DNA from: Janthinobacterium sp. PAMC25594
GTDB taxonomy: Bacteria > Pseudomonadota > Gammaproteobacteria > Burkholderiales > Burkholderiaceae_D
DNA: 64,000 bases
Assembly: GCF_019443505.1 (NCBI RefSeq)
Contig: NZ_CP080377.1
Span: forward strand, 6,485,161-6,549,160
Direction: 5' to 3'
Shown: positions 36,613-45,910 of the stretch, one piece after another
How positions within the stretch are numbered: the first letter of the stretch is position 1
How the letters are laid out: every line of letters starts with the position of its first letter
The notes under the pieces: generated by a model
The model's input: the letters and a program-made list of their open reading frames with translations, nothing else
What the model was told of the DNA's origin: nothing
Databases searched by the model: none
Translations under genes and position numbers: made by a program

Positions 36613-38396
36613 AGACCGATGCCAGCCTGGAAACGACGTTCGCTGGCGCGGCCACGGTGGATTTGCTGGTCAATACCGCCACCGGCGTCACGCTGGGGGC
36701 GAATAACTGCCCGCTCACCCAGACGGCGGTCATTCCGCTGGGCCTGGTGGCGTTTACGGGCGGCTATTCGAGCGCCAATGTCAGCATCCCGGCCACCGCC
36801 ATCAGCGCCGTGGCGCCCCGGTACAGCGCCTACCGCGATGTGCGCGTGCGCGTGACTTGCACCGCCGCCGTGTGCGGCACGGCCAATGTCGGCTGTTCGA
36901 CCGACAATTTCGCCGTGCGTCCACAGCAGTTCACGCTCAGTTCCAACATGAGCAACAGCGGCCTGAGCGGCACGCCCAGCCTGGCGGCGGGCACCCAGTT
37001 TACCGTTGGCGCTGCCGCGGCGGCCGGCTATGACGGCACGCCGCTGCTCGATAATTCCGTGGCCGGCCAGAAAATCACCAGCTTCCTCAGTGTCACCGAC
37101 TACACCGACCGCCTTGCGTCGGCCTCGAATGCCAGCCCGTTTCCGCTGGGACAGGCGGTGCTGGCCAGCGGCCTGGCCAGTAACAGCGGCGTGACGTACG
37201 GCGATGTCGGCACCTTCCGCATGCTGCCCGAGGCGGTGCTCGACAATGCCTACACCAGCGTCGACCAGCCTGGCGACTGCGTCATCGGCAGCAGCAGCAA
37301 TACGGCCGTGAATGGCAAGTTTGGCTGCAATATCGCCAACCAGGCACAAAGCCCGGCCCCCGTCTTCGGCCGCTTTTTCCCTGACCACTACGCGCTCACG
37401 GGGGCGCTGACGGCGGCCTGCGGCGACTTCACCTACATGGGCCAGCGCGAACTGGGCGTCGTGCTGGGCGCGACGGCATTGAGCAAGGGCAACCAGATTC
37501 TGGCGCGCTATGGCAGCGCCTATCCCGGACTCGCCAGCGTCAGCGTGGGCGCGGGCAATGCCGGCGCGGCACTGTCCATCGGCCGCCTGGCGCCAGCCTT
37601 GCCCGCCTTTGCCTGGAACCAGGGACGCAGCGGGCGCTCCTACACGACCGATGGTGGCGAGTATGCCGCCGGCAGCACGCAAGTGGTGGTGGCAGGCAGC
37701 GGCGGTCTGTCGGCGGGCGACCTGATCAAGTTTGGCGGCGACGGCGCCATCTACACGGTGCAGGCCGGCACTGCGGGGGCGGGCAGCATCACGCTCGCCG
37801 CGCCTGGCCTGCAGCAGGCGATTCCCAGCGGCGCGACCGGCATCACGGTACTGCACAGCTTTGACCGGCTGGCCAGCGGCCAGGATGGCCCATACGACGA
37901 TTTTTCGCTGGTGGTGGGCATCAGCGACAGCGACGGCGCGCTCATTTCCAGCGTGAATGGCCTGGTGGTCGCGCCCGCCGCCAGCGTCGCCATCGGCGAT
38001 ACCCGGCTGCGTCATGGCCGCCTGCGCATCAACAATATGTATGGCTCGGAACAGCGTGCGCTGCTGGTGCCCCTGGTCGCGCAATACTGGAACGGCAGCG
38101 CGTATGTCGCCAATACGCTGGACAATTGCACGGGCCTGTTGCGCAAGATGTTCGTCTTGAAGGATTATCTCAACCTGACGGATGTGCAGTTGCCAGCCGC
38201 GAGCACCTTGCCGCTCGACAGTGGCTTGCTGCAGCAGGGCGGCGGCAGCGTGCTGATGGCCAAACCCGCCGCACCCGTGAAGAAAAAAGCTACGCTCACA
38301 CTACAGTCGCTGATGCCGTACCTGCCGGGACAGGCGCGCGAAACCATAGGCGCATTCAAGAGCGAGCCCGTGTTCTTCATGCGTGAACTGTATTGA
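36480..38396 (+). CDS. MshQ-like protein, 3' part (DUF6701) in the other frame
   Basis: The open frame spans 36480-38396, but true MshQ-like sequence begins at about 36567 (TKLADMAFKLDLVKLK). The upstream residues are out-of-frame translation. It consists of the long extracellular DUF6701 domain with conserved cysteines (CTAAVCGTANVGCSTD), GRFFPDHYALTGALTAACGD and a C-terminal PWVG-like region. It has no ribosome site or signal peptide of its own, so it is probably not expressed unless by frameshifting. Joined with the 5' part the protein would be about 1,239 aa. Confidence 0.75.
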   Translation: MRRGALQRLRGNLAPLRAQHQQPDLCAPDTKLADMAFKLDLVKLKTDASLETTFAGAATVDLLVNTATGVTLGANNCPLTQTAVIPLGLVAFTGGYSSANVSIPATAISAVAPRYSAYRDVRVRVTCTAAVCGTANVGCSTDNFAVRPQQFTLSSNMSNSGLSGTPSLAAGTQFTVGAAAAAGYDGTPLLDNSVAGQKITSFLSVTDYTDRLASASNASPFPLGQAVLASGLASNSGVTYGDVGTFRMLPEAVLDNAYTSVDQPGDCVIGSSSNTAVNGKFGCNIANQAQSPAPVFGRFFPDHYALTGALTAACGDFTYMGQRELGVVLGATALSKGNQILARYGSAYPGLASVSVGAGNAGAALSIGRLAPALPAFAWNQGRSGRSYTTDGGEYAAGSTQVVVAGSGGLSAGDLIKFGGDGAIYTVQAGTAGAGSITLAAPGLQQAIPSGATGITVLHSFDRLASGQDGPYDDFSLVVGISDSDGALISSVNGLVVAPAASVAIGDTRLRHGRLRINNMYGSEQRALLVPLVAQYWNGSAYVANTLDNCTGLLRKMFVLKDYLNLTDVQLPAASTLPLDSGLLQQGGGSVLMAKPAAPVKKKATLTLQSLMPYLPGQARETIGAFKSEPVFFMRELY

Positions 38397-38564
38397 GGGG
38401 CGCGTGGTTTTTCGGCGCGTCGTGACAATCGTGGTGTTTTCCTGAAAATGTGTTGTCAATTATTTCTTTTTTAGCCTGTTCATACCTGCTATGAATTAAA
38501 ATTGATTCAATGCATCATTCGGACGGCACCGCTGTCGTCGCATTTCATTATCTGGATCGGTGGC

Positions 38565-39509
38565 ATGGGTTTATTCGCAAAAGCAAAAAAATACGAGGGT
38601 TGGCTGGCGACATCATTTTCAGCGGAAGGTGTGTGCGCTGTCGTGGTCAAGCGGCGCGCGGATGACAAGCCGCTGGTGCAGGCGGCGGTCATGTATCCTG
38701 GACGCAAGCCGCTGGCGGCGTCGACCCTGGAAAAAATGAACCGCGATCTGCATGCCCAGTCTTATCGCAACACCACTTTGCTCGGTGCGGGCGAGTATCA
38801 GATACTGACGCTCGACGCGCCGAACGTGCCGCCGGAAGAGCTCAAGACCGCGGTCCGCTGGCGCCTGAAGGACATGCTCGACTTTCCGGCGGCGGACGCC
38901 ACCGTCGACGTCATCGATATTCCAGCCGACAAGAACGGGCCGGGACGCGCGCAATCGCTGTTCGCCGTCGCGGCGCGCAACAATGCCGTGGCCCAGCGCC
39001 AGGCGCTGTATGGCGAATGCAAGATCGGCCTGTCGGTCATCGATATCCCGGAAATGGCCCAGCGAAATATCGCGGGCTTGATGGAAACGCCGGGCCGCGG
39101 CCTGGCCATGCTGTCTTTCGATGGCGAAGGGGGGCTGTTGACCGTGACGTTCGACGGCGAACTGTACCTGGCGCGCCGCATCGATGTGACCGTGGCGCAG
39201 CTGGCCGATACCAGCGACGCCCAGCGGCAGCAGTATTACGACAAGATCACGCTGGAATTGCAGCGCTCCTTTGACCATTTCGACCGTCAATTCCATTTTA
39301 TTTCCGTTGCCAGGCTGGTCCTGGCGCCGACCGGCAGCGACGGCCTGCATGCTTACCTGGCGGACAATTTGTACATGCCGGTCGAGGCGCTGGATCTGAC
39401 GGCCCTGTTGGATTTTTCCAAGGTGCCGGACCTGTTGGCCGCTGCCGGCCAGGCGCGCTTTTTCCTGGCCCTGGGTGCGGCCCTGCGGCAGGAGGAGAAC
39501 CCAGCGTGA
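38565..39509 (+). CDS. mshI: MSHA biogenesis protein MshI (PilM-like)
   Basis: The 314-aa cytoplasmic protein starts at ATG 38565 (MGLFAKAKKYEGWLATSFSA). The open frame extends 63 bp upstream without a good start. It resembles MshI/PilM actin-like assembly factors: LTLDAPNVPPEELKTAVRWR and DKITLELQRSFDHFDRQFHF. It links the ATPase side to the PilN/O-like proteins. An AT-rich 168-bp spacer before it (TTGTCA at 38453, TAAAAT at 38497) suggests a second promoter in the msh cluster, which would let I-N escape polarity from mshQ. Confidence 0.85.
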   Translation: MGLFAKAKKYEGWLATSFSAEGVCAVVVKRRADDKPLVQAAVMYPGRKPLAASTLEKMNRDLHAQSYRNTTLLGAGEYQILTLDAPNVPPEELKTAVRWRLKDMLDFPAADATVDVIDIPADKNGPGRAQSLFAVAARNNAVAQRQALYGECKIGLSVIDIPEMAQRNIAGLMETPGRGLAMLSFDGEGGLLTVTFDGELYLARRIDVTVAQLADTSDAQRQQYYDKITLELQRSFDHFDRQFHFISVARLVLAPTGSDGLHAYLADNLYMPVEALDLTALLDFSKVPDLLAAAGQARFFLALGAALRQEENPA

Positions 39510-40207
39510 GCCAGCAAATCAATCTGTTCAACCCGGCGTTTGAAAAACGCAAGCAGGCGCTGTCGGCGCTGGGCTTGCTGCAGGGCCTGGGGCTGGTCCT
39601 TGCCGCCAGTGCCGCAGTGGTCTGGTTCGGCGCGCGCCAGGTGGCCGCGCTGGAGCGGACGGCGGCCGACGCCAAGGTCGCGCTCGATGCACGCGAGGCG
39701 AAGCGGGCGGATGTGTTCGCTCGGTTTCCCGTGCCCGGCAAGGACCCGCTGATCGCGGGCGCGCTGGGCCAGGCCGAGGCTGACCGCGGCGCCTTGGTGG
39801 AAGCCGGGCAAATTCTGCAGGGCGGCGAACTGGGCAATACACACGGCTATGCCGATTATTTCCGCGCCTTCGCGCGCGCCAGGGTCAATGGCTTGTGGCT
39901 GACGGGAGCGAGCATCGCCGGCGCCGGCAAGCAGATCGAGATCGGCTTGCAGGGGCGCGTCGTGCAGCCGGACTTGCTGCCCCGGTACATCAGTGCCTTG
40001 TCGAGGGAATCGGCATTGCAGGGTAAATCGTTCGCGCGCCTGGAGATGGCCACCGCCCAGCTTCCCGCCCAGGCCGCCGTGTCGGCGCCGGCATTACCGG
40101 GCGCCGCGCCGGCCGCTGCCGTGGCAGCACCAGTGCCGCGCTTTATCGAATTCAGTTTGCAATCGTCGGCGGCACCCGCCAGCGGCGCAGGGGCGGTCAA
40201 GCAATGA
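39506..40207 (+). CDS. PilN-like MSHA assembly protein
   Basis: The 233-aa bitopic inner-membrane protein has a short cytoplasmic motif SQQINLFNPAFEKRKQALSA, the PilN-type INLFNP peptide that docks into PilM-like proteins. One TM follows (about 22-43, LGLVLAASAAVVWFGARQV), then a periplasmic coiled coil and an Ala/Pro-rich tail. In some annotations it is called MshI2. It overlaps mshI and mshJ by 4 bp each (GTGA, ATGA), so it works in the alignment complex with them. Confidence 0.85.
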   Translation: MSQQINLFNPAFEKRKQALSALGLLQGLGLVLAASAAVVWFGARQVAALERTAADAKVALDAREAKRADVFARFPVPGKDPLIAGALGQAEADRGALVEAGQILQGGELGNTHGYADYFRAFARARVNGLWLTGASIAGAGKQIEIGLQGRVVQPDLLPRYISALSRESALQGKSFARLEMATAQLPAQAAVSAPALPGAAPAAAVAAPVPRFIEFSLQSSAAPASGAGAVKQ

Positions 40208-40923
40208 AACAGCAATGGCAACAATTTGCCCTGAAATTTGATGCGCTCAGCGTGCGCGAACGGATCATGGTCTTCGGCGCCAGTGCCGCGCTGCTGGTTT
40301 TCATGGTTATGTATCTGTTCGTCAATCCGCAGCTGGACAAGCGCAAGGCGCTGGCCGACACGATTGCCCAGCGGCAGCTGGCCGTCGCGGCCATCGATGC
40401 CGAGATGGCGCAAAGGATGGCCGCGCATGCGGGCGACCCCAACCAGCAGGACCGCATCCGCCTCGAACGGATCAGGCAGGAAGTGCAGCAGATGCGGCAG
40501 TCCCTGCAATCGACGCAAAATGGCCTGGTGGCGCCCGAGCGCATCGTGCCGATGCTGCAGCAATTGCTGAAACAGCAGGCCAACTTGCGCCTCGTGTCGC
40601 TGGCCACCTTGCCATCCGGCGCCATGGGGCAGGGCGGCCATGTCGCCAGCAAGGCGGCGTCCGCACCTGCCGCCGCGCCTGCCGGGCAGTCGCCAGCGGA
40701 CGCCGAGCCGGCGAAGGCGCCGGCCGTGCTCTACCGTCATGGCGTGGAAATCGTATTGCGTGGAAATTATCTGGATATGGTGAATTATATGGATGCCGTG
40801 GAGGCCATGCCGTCCCATGTATTCTGGGGCAAGCTCAATATGCAAGTCGAGCAGTACCCGAATGCCACGCTGAGCCTGACCTTGTACACGCTCAGCCTGG
40901 ACGAGAAATGGATCGCGCTGTGA
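40204..40923 (+). CDS. mshJ: MSHA biogenesis protein MshJ (PilO-like)
   Basis: The 239-aa protein has a short cytoplasmic start (MKQQWQQFALKFDALSVRER), TM near 22-40 (MVFGASAALLVFMVMYLFVN), a periplasmic coiled coil (about 45-110) and a PilO-like ferredoxin fold ending LSLTLYTLSLDEKWIAL. It partners with the PilN-like protein to connect the platform with the secretin. The stop TGA shares its last base with the ATG of mshK (TGATG). Confidence 0.88.
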   Translation: MKQQWQQFALKFDALSVRERIMVFGASAALLVFMVMYLFVNPQLDKRKALADTIAQRQLAVAAIDAEMAQRMAAHAGDPNQQDRIRLERIRQEVQQMRQSLQSTQNGLVAPERIVPMLQQLLKQQANLRLVSLATLPSGAMGQGGHVASKAASAPAAAPAGQSPADAEPAKAPAVLYRHGVEIVLRGNYLDMVNYMDAVEAMPSHVFWGKLNMQVEQYPNATLSLTLYTLSLDEKWIAL

Positions 40924-41306
40924 TGCGCGCGCGTCGTTGCGTGCTCCTTGCGGGCGCGCTGCTGGCCTTGGCGCCGGGGGTGTTTGCCCAGGCGCTGGTC
41001 GATCCCACGCGGCCGCCCGATGCGGCGCCCGTCCTCGGTAGTGCGGCCTCTGCCGGTGTGGCGCGGCCGCGGCTGCAATCGGTGCTGATTTCCAATCGGC
41101 CTGACGGGCGGCGCCTGGCCGTGATCGATGGCCGCAGCGTGCGCGCGGGCGACAGGGTGGACGGCGCGGTCGTCGTCAGCATAGGCGAAGCGAGCGTGGC
41201 GCTGCGGCGCGGCAAGACCCTGGAAACGCTGCGGCTGTATCCGCAGACGGTCGACGCAAATGATGCAATGCATGTACGAAGGAAACAGGTTCATGTCACC
41301 CAATAA
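40923..41306 (+). CDS. mshK: MSHA biogenesis protein MshK (PilP-like)
   Basis: The 127-aa periplasmic protein has a signal peptide (MRARRCVLLAGALLALAPGV, cut near FA-QA). Then LVDPTRPPDAAPVLG, the typical MshK/GspC-HR-like entry, and a small beta domain LQSVLISNRPDGRRLAVIDG. It joins the inner-membrane complex to the secretin MshL. The start overlaps mshJ by one base. The 3' end overlaps the chosen mshL start. Confidence 0.85.
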   Translation: MRARRCVLLAGALLALAPGVFAQALVDPTRPPDAAPVLGSAASAGVARPRLQSVLISNRPDGRRLAVIDGRSVRAGDRVDGAVVVSIGEASVALRRGKTLETLRLYPQTVDANDAMHVRRKQVHVTQ

Positions 41307-43098
41307 ACACAAGGCGGGAATGCGGAAGATACTTGAAATAAGCAAGCGGGCAAGCGTCCTGGGACTTGCCGCGGGTTTGTGCGCCTGCAACGTCGCGCCT
41401 GTGAAGCGCGACACCTACAATGCGATCAAGGAGCAGGTGGCAGGCGCAGTGGCCACCACCAGCCCGGCGGCGCAGTCGGCGGCGGTGGAAAACGCGCTGC
41501 TGCCGCCGGCGTCCGCGCTGGCCGCGCAGTTGCCCAAGGCGCGCGGCGTGCTGGACGAGCGTTTCAATGTCGCGTTCAACAACGTCCCGGCACGCCAGTT
41601 CTTTCACTCGCTCGTCAACGGCACGCGCTACAACATGCTCGTGCACCCGGATGTGCAGGGCAACATTTCCGCCAACCTCAAAGATGTGACCCTGTTCGAG
41701 GCGCTCGACGCCGTGCGCGAGATGTATGGCTATGATTACAAGGTCGAAGGCACGCGCATCGCGATTCGGCCCCTCACCATGCAAACCCGCATGTTCCAGG
41801 TCAATTACCTGACGGGCAACCGCAAGGGCACGTCGAATTTGCGCGTGTCCTCGACGTCGGTGTCGACTGCAGGCACCAGCAACAGCGGCCAGAGCGGAGG
41901 CAGCAACGGCCAGCAGTCGCAGCCGCAGCAGCCAGGCCAGCCTGGCAGCCAGGTGCAGCAAGACAGTTCCAACCTGAGCACCACATCGGACAGCAATTTC
42001 TGGGCAGAATTGAAAGAATCGCTGGGCGCCATCATCGGCGGCACCGGCGATGGCCGCAAGGTGGTGATCAGCCCGCAGTCGGGCGTCGTCGTCGTGCGCG
42101 GCATGCCCGACGAATTGCGCGCCGTCGACCTGTACCTGAAGGCGACGCAGCTGTCGGTGGACCGCCAGGTGATCCTGGAAGCCAAGATCCTCGAAGTGGA
42201 ATTGAACGACAACTTCCAGACCGGTATCAACTGGGCCTCGTTCGCCTCCATCAAGAGCGGCCACACGAACCGCATCTCGACGGGCTTCATCCAGCCGGGC
42301 GGCACCCTGGCGCCGCTGCCGTTCAACGGCGGCCAGCCGCCGAACATGACGAATGGCAGCGGCCTGACGGCCAGCAGTGGTTTTGGCTTGAGTTCGGCGG
42401 CCACGGCGGCCGGCTCGATGTTCGGCCTGGCCTTTCAGACCGCCAACTTTGCCGCCATGATTACCTTCCTGGAATCGCAAGGCGCCGTGCACGTGCTGTC
42501 GAGCCCGCGCATCGCCACCATGAACAACCAGAAGGCCGTGCTGAAGATAGGCACGGACGAATTCTTCGTCACCGGCGTGAGCACCACCGTGACGTCGACC
42601 GGCACCACGGGCGGCACCACCTCCAGCCCGAACGTCACCCTGCAGCCATTCTTTTCCGGTGTGGTGCTGGACGTGACGCCGCAGATCGATGACCAGGGCA
42701 ATATCATCCTGCACGTGCATCCGTCCGTCAGCCAGGTCACCACCGTCAGCAAGGAAATCGACCTGGGCAGTGCCGGTTCGCTGAAATTGCCGCTGGCCGC
42801 TTCCAGCACCTCGGAGATGGACAGCATGGTGCGCAGCCAGGATGGACGCATCGTCGCCATCGGCGGCCTGATGCGCCAGGCCACCACCTCGGACCGCTCG
42901 CAAGTGCCGGGCGCGGGCGATATTCCCGTACTGGGTGCCTTGTTCCGCAACACGGGGCAAGTGATCCAGAAGCGCGAACTGGTGGTGCTGATCAAGCCGA
43001 CCATCGTCGAGGGCGCCAACAGCTGGAACGAGGACTTGCTCGATTCGGGCAAGCGCATCGAGGCGCTCGACCCACGCCGCCCATCGGAGCGGCGCTAA
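41293..43098 (+). CDS. mshL: MSHA secretin MshL
   Basis: The 601-aa outer-membrane secretin is taken from ATG 41293 (MSPNKHKAGMRKILEISKRA); ATGs at 41260-41272 are possible. The lipoprotein-like signal ends GLAAGLCACN. N-domains span about 85-170 (ISANLKDVTLFEALDAVREM). They are followed by a Gly/Ser/Gln-rich linker (about 185-235), an N1-like fold and the secretin core (VLSSPRIATMNNQKAVLKIG, and GDIPVLGALFRNTGQVIQKR, the pore signature). It forms the ring through which the MSHA pilus exits. Confidence 0.92.
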   Translation: MSPNKHKAGMRKILEISKRASVLGLAAGLCACNVAPVKRDTYNAIKEQVAGAVATTSPAAQSAAVENALLPPASALAAQLPKARGVLDERFNVAFNNVPARQFFHSLVNGTRYNMLVHPDVQGNISANLKDVTLFEALDAVREMYGYDYKVEGTRIAIRPLTMQTRMFQVNYLTGNRKGTSNLRVSSTSVSTAGTSNSGQSGGSNGQQSQPQQPGQPGSQVQQDSSNLSTTSDSNFWAELKESLGAIIGGTGDGRKVVISPQSGVVVVRGMPDELRAVDLYLKATQLSVDRQVILEAKILEVELNDNFQTGINWASFASIKSGHTNRISTGFIQPGGTLAPLPFNGGQPPNMTNGSGLTASSGFGLSSAATAAGSMFGLAFQTANFAAMITFLESQGAVHVLSSPRIATMNNQKAVLKIGTDEFFVTGVSTTVTSTGTTGGTTSSPNVTLQPFFSGVVLDVTPQIDDQGNIILHVHPSVSQVTTVSKEIDLGSAGSLKLPLAASSTSEMDSMVRSQDGRIVAIGGLMRQATTSDRSQVPGAGDIPVLGALFRNTGQVIQKRELVVLIKPTIVEGANSWNEDLLDSGKRIEALDPRRPSERR

Positions 43099-44004
43099 AT
43101 GTACCAGGCCCATTTCGGCTTGCGCGAGGCGCCGTTCGGCCTCACGCCCGATACCAGTTTCTTCTTCAACGGCCCGCAGTCGCAAAAGGCGCTCAACACC
43201 TTGCTGGTGGCGGCGCGCAATGGCGAGGGCTTCATCAAGATCACTGGCGAAGTGGGTACCGGCAAAACCTTTTTGTGCCGCAAGTTCATGCAATCGCTGG
43301 GGCCGGATTTCGTCACGGCCTACATCCCGAATCCGAACCTGGCGCCCCGTTCGCTGATCCTGGCGCTGGCGGACGACCTCGATGTATTGCTGGAGAAAGA
43401 TGCTGACCAGCATCAGCTGCTCAAGTCGCTCAACTTGCGTTTGCTCAACCTGGCGGCGCAGGGCAAGCGCGTGCTGCTGTGCCTGGATGAAGCGCAGGCG
43501 ATTCCCGTCGACAGCCTGGAAGCCTTGCGCCTGCTGACGAACCTGGAAACGGAAAAGCGCAAGCTGCTGCAAATCGTGCTGTTCGGCCAGCCTGAGCTGG
43601 ACGTCAAGCTGGCCCTGCCGGAAATCCGCCAGCTGACGCAGCGCATCACCTTTCACTATCACCTGGGCCCTTTGTCGCGCGACGACGTGGATTTTTATGT
43701 GGCGCACCGCTTGCGCGTGGCCGGTTTCGATGGCGCGCGCCTGTTCAGCCGTGGCGGCGTGAGCAAGCTGTACAAGGCTTCCGGCGGCATCCCGCGCCTG
43801 ATCAACATCATGGCGCACAAGGCGCTGATGGTGGCGTACGGCGAAGGCCGGCAGCAGGTCAGCGGCCGCCACGTGGCGCTGGCCGCCAGCGATACCCTGG
43901 CCAGCAAGCCGCGCCGCTTCTGGCAACGGCCATGGCCGTGGCTGGCAGGCGCCGGCGTGCTGGCCGCCGCCTGCGGCGTGAGCTGGACCTTATTGAACCG
44001 ATGA
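43099..44004 (+). CDS. mshM: MSHA AAA ATPase MshM (ExeA-like)
   Basis: The 301-aa protein starts directly after the mshL stop. The ExeA-type N-terminus (MYQAHFGLREAPFGLTPDTS) leads into AAA_22 with Walker A GEVGTGKT and Walker B VLLCLDEAQAI. A single TM lies near the C-terminus (WLAGAGVLAAACGVSWTLL). By analogy with ExeA it should bind peptidoglycan-associated partners and help insert the secretin. Confidence 0.9.
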   Translation: MYQAHFGLREAPFGLTPDTSFFFNGPQSQKALNTLLVAARNGEGFIKITGEVGTGKTFLCRKFMQSLGPDFVTAYIPNPNLAPRSLILALADDLDVLLEKDADQHQLLKSLNLRLLNLAAQGKRVLLCLDEAQAIPVDSLEALRLLTNLETEKRKLLQIVLFGQPELDVKLALPEIRQLTQRITFHYHLGPLSRDDVDFYVAHRLRVAGFDGARLFSRGGVSKLYKASGGIPRLINIMAHKALMVAYGEGRQQVSGRHVALAASDTLASKPRRFWQRPWPWLAGAGVLAAACGVSWTLLNR

Positions 44005-44021
44005 CGAAGATGAGCCTGTAG

Positions 44022-45101
44022 ATGAGCCTGATTAACAAGATGTTGCAAGACCTCGATGCGCGCGGCACCCCCGATGGGCGCGGCGACGCGGCCGGCATCC
44101 GCTCCGTGCCCGAACGCGAGCGGGGCGTCTCGCGCGCGCTGGTCTTCGGCGGCGCGGCCGGCCTGACGGCGGCCGCCATCGCCCTGGGCTGGGTGTACTG
44201 GAAGCGCCCGCCCGTGCCGCCCGTGCTGGTCAGCGTGGCCAACACGCCGCTGCCGGTGGCGGCAGCGCTACCCGTGCCGCTACCCGTACCCGTACCGGTG
44301 GCTGCGCCGGTCGCTGTGGCTGCGCCGGTCGCCACGGCGCCGCTGGCAGCCGAGCCAGTGTTGCCGGCCGGGGAGGCGGTCGCGCCAGCCACGCTGCGCG
44401 CCGCTGAAATGCGCCGCATCACGGACAAACCGGCCAGGCCTGCCGTGGCGCCCGTGGTGAAGACGCCAGCGCCCGCCGCCAGCGAACGCATTCCTGACGG
44501 AAAACAAGTTACGCCGCAGCAGCGCGTGGAGAATGACTACCGGCGCGCGCTGGGCCAGTTGCAGGATGGCCGCATCTCGGAAGCGCTGGCCGGCTTGCAG
44601 CAGACCCTGCAGCTGGACCCGCGCCACCAGGGCGCGCGCGAAACCCTGGTGCGCCTGCTGCTCGAAGCGCAGCGCCCCGACGAGGCGGCGCGTCAATTGC
44701 AGCTGAGTCTGGCATTGGACCCGAAACAGCCGGCACAGGCGATGATGCTGGCCCGCTTGCAGCTGGACAAGACCAACGGCGGCGCGGTGGCCCTCGATAC
44801 CCTCATGCGCAGCCTGCCGTATGCGGCCGACAACGGCGACTACCGCGCCTTCCTGGCCGCCGTGCTGCAGCGCGAGCAGCGCTACCGCGAAGCGGCCGAG
44901 CAATATCAGCTGGCCCTGCAGACGGCGCCCGACAACAGCGTCTGGTGGATGGGCCTCGGCATCGCCTTGCAAGCCGACAACCACCCGGCCCAGGCGCGCC
45001 AGGCGTTCGAGCGGGCCAAGGGCTTGCAAACCCTGTCGCCGCAATTGCAGGCGTTTGTCGAGCGCAAGCTGGTGCAATTGACGGCGGCGACCGCCAAGTA
45101 A
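44022..45101 (+). CDS. mshN: MSHA TPR protein MshN
   Basis: The 359-aa bitopic protein begins with the characteristic MSLINKMLQDLDARG. A TM near 42-62 (ALVFGGAAGLTAAAIALGWV) leads to a Pro/Val/Ala-rich linker (about 66-160) and four or so TPR units (about 165-355: ALAGLQQTLQLDPRHQGARE). It sits at the cytoplasm/periplasm boundary of the MSHA machine. The linker is encoded by a low-complexity, slippage-prone tract of CCGGTGGC/GTACCCGTACC-like units. Last gene of the msh cluster. Confidence 0.9.
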   Translation: MSLINKMLQDLDARGTPDGRGDAAGIRSVPERERGVSRALVFGGAAGLTAAAIALGWVYWKRPPVPPVLVSVANTPLPVAAALPVPLPVPVPVAAPVAVAAPVATAPLAAEPVLPAGEAVAPATLRAAEMRRITDKPARPAVAPVVKTPAPAASERIPDGKQVTPQQRVENDYRRALGQLQDGRISEALAGLQQTLQLDPRHQGARETLVRLLLEAQRPDEAARQLQLSLALDPKQPAQAMMLARLQLDKTNGGAVALDTLMRSLPYAADNGDYRAFLAAVLQREQRYREAAEQYQLALQTAPDNSVWWMGLGIALQADNHPAQARQAFERAKGLQTLSPQLQAFVERKLVQLTAATAK

Positions 45102-45112
45102 GCGCTTTCACC

Positions 45113-45142
45113 TCCCCCGCAAGCGACATCGCAGGCGGGGGA
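45113..45142 (+). terminator. GC-rich hairpin after mshN
   Basis: TCCCCCGC and GCGGGGGA pair perfectly over a 14-nt loop. There is no T-run, so termination would be weak or factor-dependent. It reaches the first base of the ATG at 45142, which argues that the following gene uses a later start. Confidence 0.45.
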
Positions 45143-45888
45143 TGGATCTGTATCACATGATTGAAGCGGATGATCCCGTAAACAAGATGACCACTGCCTG
45201 GAAATTCCACGATGCTCCCAACACTGCCTGCTTCACGACCACGGAAGTAGTGAACGGTGCTCCCATCGTGCATGTATCCCATGATTACGAAGGGGATTGG
45301 CAATTTTACGGCGCGTCCGACGCAACGGTGTCGAGTTCCGCCAGGATCGCCAGTCTGGCTGGTCTGATCGGCACGAATGACTTGCTGGCAGACCTGCATG
45401 ACCTGCCCTATGGCTGGAGCGCGCACTGGAATGCTGGAGCGGGAAACTGGGAGCGTTTCAAGGACCATCCATTTCCCTCGTTTGCTGAGCAAGGCTATTA
45501 CCTGGAAGACGCCATCTGGCTTGCCCGGTACTTGACGGATATCGAGCCACCGTCGGCCGCGGTACGCGATGCGCTGCCCATCGGCGCGTACGTGAAACTG
45601 GTTTTTCGCTTCGCCGCCGAGGATGGTGCGCGCGCTGATGGCCAGTGCGAAAGAATGTGGGTACGAGTGACCGGTATCGATGAAGAGGATGGCTGCTACA
45701 GCGGCACCATCGAGAATGATCCACAGCATTTGGCCGCCAGATACGGCGACCTTATCGCGTTTCATCCCCTGCATGTGGCAGAAAATGGCAATGGGATAAC
45801 ATGCAGTGGGTTACCTCATGATGAGTTGCCCGCAAGCGAGTGTTCGATGCCGGCAGTAGCGCAGTCATCAACGAATGCTTCTCAATGA
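45142..45888 (+). CDS. Unknown protein with DUF2314-like C-terminal domain
   Basis: The 248-aa protein was not recognised as a named gene. The C-terminal part (about 145-225: GAYVKLVFRFAAEDG, CERMWVRVTGIDEEDGCYSG, YGDLIAFHPLHV) resembles DUF2314/DUF2185-type domains, some of which occur in immunity proteins. The N-terminal part (about 15-130) is rich in Trp, Asp and His with no clear match. No signal peptide or TM. Internal ATG 45187 could be the true start because 45142 lies in a hairpin. It is somewhat less GC-rich than the msh genes. Confidence 0.6.
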   Translation: MDLYHMIEADDPVNKMTTAWKFHDAPNTACFTTTEVVNGAPIVHVSHDYEGDWQFYGASDATVSSSARIASLAGLIGTNDLLADLHDLPYGWSAHWNAGAGNWERFKDHPFPSFAEQGYYLEDAIWLARYLTDIEPPSAAVRDALPIGAYVKLVFRFAAEDGARADGQCERMWVRVTGIDEEDGCYSGTIENDPQHLAARYGDLIAFHPLHVAENGNGITCSGLPHDELPASECSMPAVAQSSTNASQ

Positions 45889-45910
45889 CCTCGATCAGGA
45901 TGAAATACGC

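Noticed and set aside
36480..38396. Independent gene for a 638-aa protein
   Set aside because: It lacks a signal peptide and ribosome site. Its first ~29 residues are out-of-frame mshQ, so it is the 3' part of a frameshifted mshQ.
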